Assembly (NCBI GenBank): GCA_033398695.1
Contig: CM065811.1
Span: forward strand, 118,219,501 to 118,283,500
Source: Orobanche coerulescens
Taxonomy: Eukaryota; Streptophyta; Magnoliopsida; Lamiales; Orobanchaceae
Direction: 5' to 3'
DNA: 64,000 nucleotides
Shown here piece by piece: positions 44,807 to 54,518 of the stretch. The position numbers were made by a program, and so were the translations under genes. The notes under the pieces were generated by a model, which was not told the DNA's origin, searched no databases, and was given only the letters and a program-made list of their open reading frames with translations. Each line of letters begins with the position of its first letter. The stretch's first letter is position 1.

Positions 44807-45745
44807 TCGGATTCCTCTCCCAAAAATTGGTGGGGATGTCCAACTCTTCCTCTGGATGATCGCTCGATGCCGACCTCCACGCTCTGCCGACCCAGCACCA
44901 TTTTGTCAGATCGCCCCGGGTCTTGTTCGGCACCCCTAGGACCACCCTGCCCATACGACCTTGAATGTGATAACCGCCTATCCATCCCTTCTGCGCAGTC
45001 AGTTTGAAGAGATAATTCATTTCCAACGCAGAAGGTAGGCGGAACAACCGATGACCGCCAAAAATTGTCAGGGTGCTAATGATCTGCAGCCAGCCGTTCG
45101 GCGTCAGCTGGAGCGGTGCCACATTCCAGGCGTTCAGAAAATATGACATGGCGAACGGTAAGGGGAACCGCAGGCCGGCCTCCAGGATCATCTCGCTAAC
45201 GGCGACCAGACCCTCGGGAGGTTGGTCGGCACGTTCGTTCTCCGAGGGCACGTGCAGCGAGATGTCAGAAGGGATATGGAATTTCGCCCTCCAGCGATTC
45301 AAGTCTTTCTTGGTCGTCGAGCTCAGAATCTGACCGAGGGTCCACAGGGAGGGGTCCGCAGCCCGAAACGTCGTCCGCTTCACAGGTTCATAGGGGTGGG
45401 CGGCGGAATATGCTTCGAAGTCAAACTCGGGACACGGTCCGGCAATCCCCTCCATAAGACCGGCGAAATCTAAAAAGGCAGGGCCGAACATGCTGTTCAG
45501 CTCCCAGTACAGCCTCACCGCTTCATCCTCATCAACCGGAGAGTCCCTCTGCCTCGTCTCCGCCGCCGATCTCGCCACATCAGCTTCATTGAAAAGTTCC
45601 TCAATCTCCGCGGGTGCAATCCCGCACGAATGGCCTTGACGGCCGTTTCCATATGAAGAGCCACGGGGGTTTCCTCCCGGTCAGGCGAAGCCACGGTGGC
45701 AGAAGAGCTACCAACCTCGTATGACTTAGATCCTCCTCCAGACAT

Positions 45746-46224
45746 GTTCTTAAAAGTAAAGGGAGAGAGAAAATTTTTGTTCTTACCTAGAAGGAAATTC
45801 GGTCGGCACAAGAATCTTCAGAGAAATTTGGCAGAGTCTCGTCTGAAAAGCAAGGGCGCATAAAGAGTTGAACTGAAGTGGCCGTAGCCCTTTTATAGGC
45901 GACTGCAGGGACCTCTGTGCAAATAGGCGGAATCCCAAGGGCTGGAGTGCAACCGTCGGAGGGGGACACATTAAATGTAGCCCTCGAAACCCGCGTACGC
46001 GTCATTTCGACGGCACGCCAGGCGATAAGTCTGACAAAACCGTCGGACTCCCCCAACGGTATCGCGACGCGTGTCCCTGCAACGTTTCGAGAGCCCGTCT
46101 TTATTTCCCGCTATTTCCAGCGCATAAGGAGATCATCCGGTTTCGAAATCAGATCGTCCAGGCGACGATCGTCCTTGTCATAAGCAGACGAGCCAATCGT
46201 CTAAAAACAGGCGGTCGCCAACAG
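45746..46224 (-). promoter_or_regulatory. E8 antisense promoter region, TATA box at 45891-45897
   Basis: On the minus strand GCCTATAAAAGGGC (45900-45887) lies about 146 bp upstream of the antisense ATG at 45745. This is a normal plant TATA-to-ATG distance and supports an own promoter. The rest, up to the 3' LTR, has no other recognised signal; a clear polypurine tract for the sense element was not found here. Confidence 0.6.
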
Positions 46225-47138
46225 TGCCACCTCACCCCTCCATGACGATCGGCACAATGATCAGGAGACAGCTAAAGAAGGCAGACGCTGGGCAAGAACC
46301 TAGCGATCGACGTCCAAGGCGATCGTCTATAGGCATTTGGCGATCGCTAATGATATCGGATTGTAGATGATCGTCCCATACCGCATGCGAATCCGACACC
46401 TGTCAGAGTCTTCGAAGACCGAATCTTGGACGAAGATCCACGTGCAGATCCACAAAAGGCGCCGCAAGATAAGGCCTTTGACCCCAGCCTGTCATCAACC
46501 TCACACCTACCGACAGGCCCGCTGAAAGGTGCAAAGTGGGTCCTCCCCAGACAGCGACTCAGGACGCGTGCAGGCTCCTCATTGGCCCACAAAACTGGCT
46601 GCCAGCTGCAGCCTCGGACTTTATGGAAACAGTCCCACGTTATGAGACGATCACCCACATTATTCTAATATAGAATACGGTGGTCGCCCGAGATCGCCGG
46701 GAAGGACCTAGCAACCTCTTCTACTATAAATAGTAGGCCTCCAACAGTGGCCAGGCTATTGGGAACACAGTGAAAAATGTACAGAGAACAGAAGACTTAT
46801 CTGACGAATACTTACACATACACAATGATATTCATTCACCTATACAGAACACCAAAAGCAAGAACTCATAGAGCTTCATATCTGGTTCTTCCGGCAATCT
46901 TCAAGCTCTATAGCTAAGATAACTAGAATCTTTACACTCATTGTAATAGCATTATAACATTGATATTTGTACTCCAAAGTATTAATATTAATAACATCTC
47001 GCGAGAGCATTCAAGCCCGGGACTAACAACCCCGGCAAATCTTGTGTTATTTATTTTCCCACGGAAGTGTTCTCGCATTTATTTGTTACTTGACCTTTCC
47101 AGCAATATCATCTCTGGATAATATTTTGGGTAACAACA
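46225..47138 (+). repeat. E8 3' LTR (about 914 bp, start uncertain)
   Basis: Matches the 5' LTR from about 46236 (CCTCCATGACGATCGG versus CCTCGATGATGATCGG) to the end TAACAACA at 47138. The first 20 or so bases do not align with the 5' LTR start; the nearest TG is at 46225. Confidence 0.85.
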
Positions 47139-47143
47139 AATTC
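47139..47143. repeat. E8 target-site duplication, right
   Basis: AATTC, identical to 35020-35024. Confidence 0.9.
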
Positions 47144-48256
47144 ATTAAACCGTAAATCAATTTATCCGATAAATCGATTTAAACATCCAATGTCCCAAAT
47201 TTCGATATCTAATATCTAATATTCATAATGAGAGAATTAGCTCGATTCATTCTATCGTTAATCCTAATGCGCGACTCGGTAGGTCCGTCTCAGTCAGCAA
47301 TGGGAGGAACCAAAGAGTAGTAGCACCACCTAGCCAGCCTAGCGGCCTACACTGTACCCCAACTGAGAACGAATGATTGGGATCATTCAAGAACCATTCT
47401 GTCATGAATACCAGTATACGTATAAACCCTTCTTTCAAATGTCCCGATCAAGTTATAGGGTCACGGTCAGTCAAACCCTATCTGTACTTGACGCTATGTA
47501 TGCGTTAATGCAAATCAAGATCATTGAGCTCTCGTGTATCCAATACAACTAGCTCCAATGCTTTGGCCAAAGACTTATGATCTCATTTGCCAATAACCGC
47601 ATAGGGCATTTAACCCGCTCACTAACAGGAGAAAGAATTCTATCTTGGTATTCAGTAGGACCTGATACTTGCCCATCAAGATGCACATCGAGGTTGACCC
47701 CCACCTTTCGGTTTATAGGGTCGAACTACTCTAATGAAAATATTGACGTCACAAGCACATCCCTACTAAATCCTCAAGTCGAAGGTTCACAAATACCTAT
47801 CACAACCTTTCGATTCCATCATTGACTGTCCCGGAGTGAAATTCGTGTGACGAATCGAGGGTGAGTCGGTTCGAGTATACTAATCCAATTAGCATACCTA
47901 TAACGTGTGCTCCCACTAACCATTAGTGTTCGACAGGCACTCTCCTTGTCAAAAAACACGTCATACAAGTCTTCACATAAACTTAACGCCCAATCAAGTT
48001 TCATCGACTTGCGAACAATTAAGTATTTGAGCTATAAACCTTTTCAGTGCCGACCCCCTTATCCAATAAGGAGTGGAACGTTTTGCTCTCAAATACACGG
48101 ACTAGTTTCTATATGTATATTTACGAGTTAGGAATGCCAGTAACTACCAGTAAATAAAGAAACATTCATAGCCTTATATTAATTATTTACATAATTACAA
48201 GTATAATGCCCTCACTCAACATCCTCTGAGTGGCATTCGAGGGCATACTCCTAACA
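47144..48256 (-). repeat. E7 5' LTR, second part
   Basis: Homologous to 30937-32046; ends GCATACTCCTAACA at 48256 followed by the GTTGA duplication. Confidence 0.93.
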
Positions 48257-48261
48257 GTTGA
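48257..48261. repeat. E7 target-site duplication, right
   Basis: GTTGA, identical to 30059-30063. Confidence 0.9.
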
Positions 48262-48484
48262 AGTTAAGATGAATAGGGTTATCGAGTGGCCTGCATCTCA
48301 TTCTAATGGGCTCACCCAGCCGAAATCCGAGCTTTATTGTCGATCCCACAATGATTATAGGCATAAAACAGATGAGTACAAGCACCTTAAAGACGAGATC
48401 GAGAGGCTGTTCCAAGCGGGACATCTAATGCAGTTCACATATCAGCAGAGGAATGGAGGACGGAGGCAACCACCCATGCCCTAA
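48262..48484 (+). pseudogene. E6 gag, C-terminal part
   Basis: Continues E6 gag from 30063 in the same frame across the E7 insertion. YCRSHNDYRHKTDEYKHLKD near 48338-48395 is the Tat-type knuckle, with Tyr at the place of the last Cys, and is followed by EIERLFQAGHLMQF. Ends at TAA 48482-48484. Confidence 0.88.
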
Positions 48485-48496
48485 GGGGGGACGAGA

Positions 48497-49707
48497 ATGA
48501 AAAGAGAAGCCCCTCGGGGACCCGCTGCTCCCCCAGATAAGAAAGGAGTGATCCACATGATATCAGGAGGACCAACCGACGGAAATTCTAATCAAGCCAG
48601 GAAAGCTCACGCGCGAAGGGCTAGGTGTCATCAGTTCGAAGAGGTCGCCTCTGTAGGCAGCGGCCTATCATTCAATTCGGTCCTGCGGATTATAGCGGGA
48701 TACATGCGCCCCATAATGACGCACTGGTCATCACCGCGGAGATTGCCAGTTACGATGTGCAAAGAGTATTAATCGATACAGGAAGCTCGGTGGACATCTT
48801 ATTCTATGACTGTTTCAAACAGATGAACCTTGAGGTGGAATTAAAGAAAGTAGATACCACACTTTATGGGTTCTGCATGACCGAGGTGCAACCAGTTGGA
48901 GAAGTGGTGATTCCGGTAGCACTAGGTCGGATACCTCATCGGAAGGTCAAGACACTCAGGTTTTTAGTGTTGGACACCAAATCAGCCTATAACGCCATTC
49001 TAGGGCGACCGGGACTCAACAAGTTCGAAGCAGTGGCATCTACCGCGCACATGAAAGTAAAATTTCCCGTAGGAGGCGGGGTAGGGGAAGTAACCGGGGA
49101 TCAGTTTGTGTCTCGATCTTGTTACCAGACAACGGTAAAACAGGGAGTACAACGTGGTAAGAGGATGTCCGAGCTAGGAGGCCCGGATCCAGAGTTTAAA
49201 AAGAATAAACAATCAAAGGCGCCCGAGGAAGCCGAGGAAGAAGGCGTTAAGACCAATGAGGAGTTGCTGGAAATAGAATTGGTTCCAGGAAAGCCAGAAA
49301 TAAAAACTCGCGTAAGAAGTCGGTTAGACGATGGGATAAGGGAAAGCCTTATCTGCCTGCTAAGGAGATTTGTGGACATTTTCGCGTTCGCAGCCGAGGA
49401 TCTGGTGGGAATCAGCCTAACAGTTGCCGAGCACAGGTTAAACATCGACCCAACCATAAGACCAGTAAAGCAAAAGAGGAGGCATTTTGGGCCGGAGATG
49501 GATGGGATCATTGGGGAAGAAGTTGACAAGCTCCTCCGAGCTGGACACATAACGGAGGTCCAGTTTCCGGAGTGTCTATCCAACGATGTCATGGTGGGGA
49601 AAGGCCAGGGGAAGTGGAGGATGTGCATGGACTTCCGAGACCTAAATAAAGCATGTCCAAAGGATCACTACCCGTTACCCTGCATAGATCAACTGGTGGA
49701 CTCAACC
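48497..49707 (+). pseudogene. E6 protease and N-terminal reverse transcriptase
   Basis: A short frame (48497-48620) holds KKGVIHMISGGPTDG; a frameshift near 48620-48680 leads to the main frame. VLIDTGSSVDILFYD near 48765-48810 keeps the retropepsin Asp-Thr-Gly-Ser, and AILGRPGLNKFEAV follows near 48992-49035. After the linker with LRRFVDIFAFAAEDLVGI and HRLNIDPTIRPVKQKRR, RT starts (GKWRMCMDFRDLNKACPKDH near 49610-49670, IDQLVDST). It is cut at 49707 by the solo LTR E9 and resumes at 52952. Unlike most neighbours, the protease here looks intact over 350 codons. Confidence 0.92.
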
Positions 49708-50460
49708 TGTAGCACCCCCAATCCGCTTAGGGATATTACACGCCGTAGAACCTTTCCTCAAGGTTCTACCAGGCTGATAACCAAAATTCAAACAACTCAA
49801 CAATGCCTTTAAGGCTAAAATAACTCAGTAGACCGATTTGGTCTTTCAATAAATGCATACAACTCAATCACATTACATGCCCACGCAGGGGTCGAATACA
49901 ACACACTCCCGTACAACGGGAAAGAATACTGCAGCGGAAATAAAATATAACTAAACCAATGACATCATACTGGTCCTCGTGTCATTAGTATCGTTCATCT
50001 TTCATCATCCTTCGTGCCGACTCCGTGTTATGCTCCCTAACCTGAATGCAAAAACAGAAATCCACCCCCCGAATACTCGGGGGTTAGCAAAACTCCACTA
50101 TTTTGCTAGTGCAAGAACAAAGTGCAAAAACGAGCCATACAATACAAGTTCCAAGGACAATAATAACCAGGAATCCTCAAAGATCCAAACGTAATGAAAA
50201 GTACTTCCCGAGGCATGAGTTTGGGTAAAACATTCCAAAACCGAAAAATCATAAATCAAGGGAAACAATTTATAAAACAGTTTAAAATGCCATCGAGGGT
50301 TTTAATAGAAAACAATTTAGGATTACCTAATCCTTATCTTTCCAAAAATCAACAGGGTCACAGCCCAAAGGTTTTGTTTTCGCAAATAGAAAACCGACAA
50401 CAATTCACAGGGTTAAAACCCACGTCACGTGTCCTCGACGGACATAAAAATCAATACCAA

Positions 50461-51218
50461 CTCGTGAATCCAGGGCTCACCCATTGGATTACCCTTCGAG
50501 GCCCCGTCGAACCTACCCAAGGTGAGTAAAATACATTGACTAAATATACACAACAACCTGTGAAGTTTTTACTCGTGAATCCAGGGCTCACCCATTGGAT
50601 TACCCTTCGAGGCCCCGTCGAACCTACCCAAGGTGAGTAAAATACATTCACTAAATATACACAACAACCTGTGAAGTTTTTACTCATGAATCCAGGGCTC
50701 ACCTATTGGATTACCCTTCGAGGCCCCGTCGAACCTACCCAAGGTGAGTAAAATACATTCACTAAATATACACAACAACCTGTGAAGTTTTTACTCGTGA
50801 ATCCAGGGCTCACCCATTAGATTACCCTTCGAGGCCCCGTCGAACCTACCCAAGGTGAGTAAAATACATTCACTAAATATACACAACAACCTGTGAAGTT
50901 TTTACTCGTGAATCCAGGGCTCACCCATTGGATTACCCTTCGAGGCCCCGTCGAACCTACCAAAGGTGAGTAAAATACATTCACTAAATATACACAACCA
51001 CCTGTGAAGTTTTTACTCGTGAATCCAGGGCTCACTCATTGGATTACCCTTAGAGGCCCCGTCGAACCTACCCAAGGTGAGTAAAATACATTCACTAAAT
51101 ATACACAACAACCTATGAAGTTTACTCGTGAATCCAGGGCTCACCCATTGGATTAACCTTCGAGGCCCCATCGAACCTACCCAAGGTGAGTAAAATACAT
51201 TCACTAAACATACACACA
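50461..51218. repeat. 111-bp tandem array in the E9 LTR, seven copies
   Basis: Units begin CTCGTGAATCCAGGGCTCAC at 50461, 50572, 50683, 50794, 50905, 51016 and 51125. The spacing is exactly 111 bp for the first five intervals and 109 for the last. Copies differ by only a few bases. As 111 is divisible by three, minus-strand frames stay open through it and yield a repetitive pseudo-protein. Confidence 0.95.
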
Positions 51219-52220
51219 TAGGCATTGCCTAGGACCGGGACGAAGCCAGAAATCCCACCCGAGGCCTCTAAGGAACCTCCCGAGATGGCTAGCGAAACAA
51301 TCATGCACAAATAACATATCACACCAAGGATATCCAAACAATTCACCCAGAGGCATCAAACACTTCGCAAAACACTACGTCAAACCATAACGCCCCGAAA
51401 AGAGATAATATACGTACACACGCATTATCAAGCGCAACATCAAGACCAAACATATCCAAAGGATTCACGTAGTCATTCACAAGACACACCATTCACAAAA
51501 CACACGCGTTTTGAAAGTGAGCCTTTAACGAGGCTAGCCGAATCTTTCAAAAGTTCATTTCAAACAACAAAACCATCACATAGAGACGATCACTAATTAT
51601 CATATCCACAAAACAATAATTGTATGGACAAGGTACTTGCCTCGAAATCGGCATGCAAGCATTCCGACGAACACGGCTCAACCGGGAAGCTTCGGAACGC
51701 CGGATGCTATCGAAAAGGAAGACGACAACGAACGGAAGGGTTCAACACGGTTTTTCGCAAGAAACTCAACCCTAACATCATATAATTAATGAATCAATGA
51801 TCATACGAGGAAGAATAATCGTAGAACGTCCGAAAACCCCTCTATGACATTCTACCGGACACCTTCAAGGCGTCGATCAAGAACTCGACCAAAACAACGA
51901 ATCAATATGATCCAACCATGGAATAACAAGGGAAATGATATAATACATCTAAATAATCATCAATCCATCACAATCCTAAGTTAAATCGGATTAAACGGAT
52001 AAAAACAACCAAAACACCCAAATTCCCCAAAACTAGATTTCTAGGAAATCTGACCTGATACGCTCGATCAAAGGATGTTATAGGATGGATGATTGATGAT
52101 ATGAACTCCAAGACTTCATGGATTTAACACCTGACAACATATCTCCAAGATCAACATGTCTCCAGACGCGGAAGAGGAAGAATGAAGTGAGAAAATGGGT
52201 GAAAAACCCGTCTGCAGGGC

Positions 52221-52376
52221 CTTAAATAGGCTGCCTGCCGGCCAACTTACGTATGTAACCAGCCATGGCTTACGTACGTAACCGGCCATGGCTGAGACGC
52301 TGCCTAAAAATGCCGGCATCCTTACGTATGTAACCGGCCAAGGGTTACGTATGTAACCGGCCTTACGTACGTAACT
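52221..52376 (-). promoter_or_regulatory. E9 U3 ACGTACGT array and TATA-like box
   Basis: TTACGTATGTAA and TTACGTACGTAACCGGCC units at about 52248, 52270, 52321, 52346 and 52363, next to CCTATTTAAGG on the minus strand (about 52221-52233). Units alternate with GGCCATGGC-type spacers. Confidence 0.6.
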
Positions 52377-52951
52377 TCCGAGCACTACCGGCCGTAACTC
52401 GGCCAGTGCCGTCCTGGGCCCAGACTGCCCAACCATGACTCGGCCGGGGCCAACTCCGACGGCCCGAACGACCCCGAAACTCGAATCTGAATACGAATCA
52501 AAGATATGGATATGAAGTACTCGCAAAGTCGAATTCGAGCACTAAGAGAACACACAATTCCGACCACCCGAAGGCTCGAAATTCGACAACGGAAAGTAAT
52601 TACCCCAAACTTTGGGAAAATACGAAAATAGCCCAAAACGTCCGAAATACACGATACATGATCGAAACACCAATCCGAAGCTCGCAATATGAATAATAAC
52701 ATTAAATAAACTTACGAGAAACTCGAAACAACAGTTTCGGACGAGATTCGCAAGAATCGAACTCAAGTGCGGAAAAACCGCTTAAGAACATGGAACTCAA
52801 CAAAACGGTACCGAAACGAACTTGGAAGACAAAAAGTGCAGAATTAAATACTCTCGAAATGACGAAACGATCACGAGAGAGTCGTCAAAATGGGCTACCG
52901 CCGAAAAAAAAGAAAATCACTGAAATCCGAAATTGTGGGTATTACATAACC

Positions 52952-54518
52952 TCGGGGTGCGAGTTGCTAAGTATTATGGATGCTTCTCAGGGATATCATC
53001 AGATTTTCCTCGCACCCGAAGATAGAAAGAGGGTTAGCTTTGTGGTATCAAAAGGAACTTTTTGTTATGTGCGCATGCCTTTTGGGTTAAAAAATGCAGG
53101 AGCCACATATCAAAGGATGGTTGACAGAATCTTTAGATCCCAAATCGGTAGGAATCATGGAAGTGTACGTGGATGATATGCTAGTAAAAAGCATAAAAGC
53201 GGGAGAGCACATCAGAGATATAGAAGAAATGTTCGAAAACCTACGCACGTACGGAATGAAGCTCAACCCATCAAAGTGTTCTTTTGGAGTGAAATCGGGA
53301 AAATTTCTGGGATATGTAGTCACAGAGAAAGGAATCGAGGTCAACCCGGAAAAGGTCAAAGCAGTGCTGCAAATGAATCCTCCAAAAAATATCAAGTATA
53401 TCCAGATACTAACAGGAAGAATAGCGGGGCTGAGCCGGTTCATATCACGCTCAGCCGAGAAGGGATTCCCATTTTTTAAACTCTTAATGAAAGGGAACAA
53501 ATTCGAATGGACCCTCAAAGCGCAAACAACATTCGAAAAATTAAAAGAATATTTGGCCGAGCTGCCTCTGCTCACCAAACTAGTACCAAGAGAAGAGCTC
53601 ATACTCTACTTATCCGTGGGATAGGGGGCGATTAGCTCGGTTTTGCTAAGAGAAGAAATGAGTAAGCAGAAGCCCATTTATTATATAAGCCGAATTTTGC
53701 AAGGACCAGAACGAAATTGCTCCGAGCTAGAGAAGGGAGCACTGGCATTAGTAATTACAGTCCGGCGATTGAGGCCGTATTTTCTATCCCACCGAATAAA
53801 GCTACGAACCAACTTGCCCTTAAGAGAAATATTAGGGCGACCTAATGCGTCAGGTCGCCTGGTGAAGTGGGCGGTAGAGATGGGGGAATACGACATGGAG
53901 TGTGAGCCGAGAACGGCAATTAAAGCTCAGGCCCTAGCGGACTTCATCCAAGAGGGGGCCATGCCATCGCCGCTAGAGGGACAGTGGCTACTGCATGTGG
54001 ATGGATCGGAAACAACCAGTGGCTCTGGGGCAGGGATAGTCCTTACTACCCCGGAGGGCGAGCAATTAGAGTATGCCATAAAATCCGATTTCAAAGCATC
54101 TAACAACGAGGCCGAGTATGAAGCCCTGGTTAAGGGAATGCAGCTGGGGATAGACTTGGGCGCGCAACGACTCATTGCTTATTCTGATTCTCAGCTGGTC
54201 ACGCAGCAGGTAGGAGGAAAATTTGAGATAAATGAGGATCGGATGAAGAAGTATGTTGATGAAGTGAAAGAGGCTGCAAAAAAACAAGGGGAATGGAATT
54301 TGATCCATATCCCTAGGGCGGAAAATGTAAAAGCTGATTACTTAGCAAAAATGGGAAGCTCTTTAGTGGATTATCGCTCACGGACAGTAACGATTTTAGG
54401 AGCGGCCTGGAGTAGCATCACGAAACAGGTGATGGAGGTGAACGAGATTGCGGACTGGCGAACTCCTTTGTTGGCATACCTAAGAAGGGCAGAACTACCC
54501 AATGAAAGGCATGAGTGA
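52952..54518 (+). pseudogene. E6 reverse transcriptase (rest), RNase H and second RNase H
   Basis: Resumes with SGCELLSIMDASQGYHQIF and RMPFGLKNAGATYQRMVDRI, then a frameshift near 53090-53160 into the frame that carries EVYVDDMLVKS, with the RT catalytic Asp-Asp intact. FSRSAEKGFPFF-type text and the first RNase H follow, interrupted by a TAG at 53622-53624. The second RNase H shows LLHVDGSETTSGSGAGIVL near 53988-54045, NNEAEYEALVKG near 54100-54135, YSDSQLVTQQVGGKFE near 54180-54225 and AENVKADYLAKMG near 54320-54355. A TGA at 54516-54518 closes it; the same frame continues into integrase. Confidence 0.93.

Larger units (their letters stand above)
43070..45745 (-). pseudogene. E8 antisense spliced gene (Transposase_28-like N-terminus, coiled-coil C-terminus)
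   Basis: Model: exon 1 45745-44807, intron 44806-44488, exon 2 44487-44073, intron 44072-43989, exon 3 43988-43070. The donors read GTAAGG and GTGAAA; the acceptors TTGACAG and TGTTGCAG. Both splices keep the frame. Exon 1 (start MSGGGSKSYEVGSS) has one frameshift near 45625. It then encodes a compact domain with LSSTTKKDLNRWRAKFHIP, EAGLRFPLPFAMSYFLNAWN and APLQLTPNGWLQI, resembling the putative gypsy-type plant domain Pfam Transposase_28. Exon 2 is Pro/Ser/Glu-rich with a basic RKRWR patch. Exon 3 is a long heptad-rich coiled coil (DQFRDQVTEARRM, DRLNGELEKAKGKL) with a TAG at 43520-43522. Function unknown; similar antisense genes are known from Tat-lineage elements such as Grande and Retand. 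Confidence 0.82.
35025..47138 (+). mobile_element. E8: full-length Tat-lineage Ty3/gypsy element with antisense gene
   Basis: A 12,114-bp element flanked by AATTC duplications: 5' LTR 35025-35948, primer site, gag, protease, RT, RNase H, second RNase H, integrase (to 41871), spacer repeats, an antisense spliced gene (45745-43070), and the 3' LTR ending 47138. Gag to the middle of integrase is one frame with seven in-frame stops. LTR copies differ by a few percent where sampled. It is G+C-richer than the flanking copia sequence. Tat lineage because of the dual RNase H and antisense gene. Confidence 0.95.
30064..48256 (-). mobile_element. E7: Ty1/copia element with internal deletion, split by E8
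   Basis: Perfect GTTGA duplications flank it. On the minus strand the right LTR (48256 back to 47144, then 35024 to 34285) is followed directly by integrase text. The U5 end of that LTR, the primer site, gag, protease and the start of integrase are deleted. RT, RNase H, polypurine tract and 3' LTR (32046-30064) remain. Same family as E3 and E10. The element cannot move by itself. Coordinates include E8. Confidence 0.94.
49708..52946 (-). mobile_element. E9: solo chromovirus-type LTR (3239 bp)
   Basis: Plus-strand edges TGTAGCACCCCC (49708) and GGGTATTACA (52946), flanked by CAACC (49703-49707) and TAACC (52947-52951), a 5-bp duplication with one C/T difference. Minus orientation follows from similarity to the E1 LTR: TGTAATACCC start, GGGGTGCTACA end, a shared TTAGCAAAAC segment with hairpin (50066-50083), and the ACGTACGT array upstream of a TATA-like box. 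No internal region is present, consistent with LTR-LTR recombination. Open frames in it are products of the tandem array. Confidence 0.9.

Noticed and set aside
50461..51218. CRISPR-like regular array
   Set aside because: Units are continuous tandem copies without variable spacers, inside a plant LTR; no cas-like genes anywhere.
50451..51346. Minus-strand open frames with repeated SPGFTSKNFTG text
   Set aside because: Translation of the 111-bp tandem array in a solo LTR.
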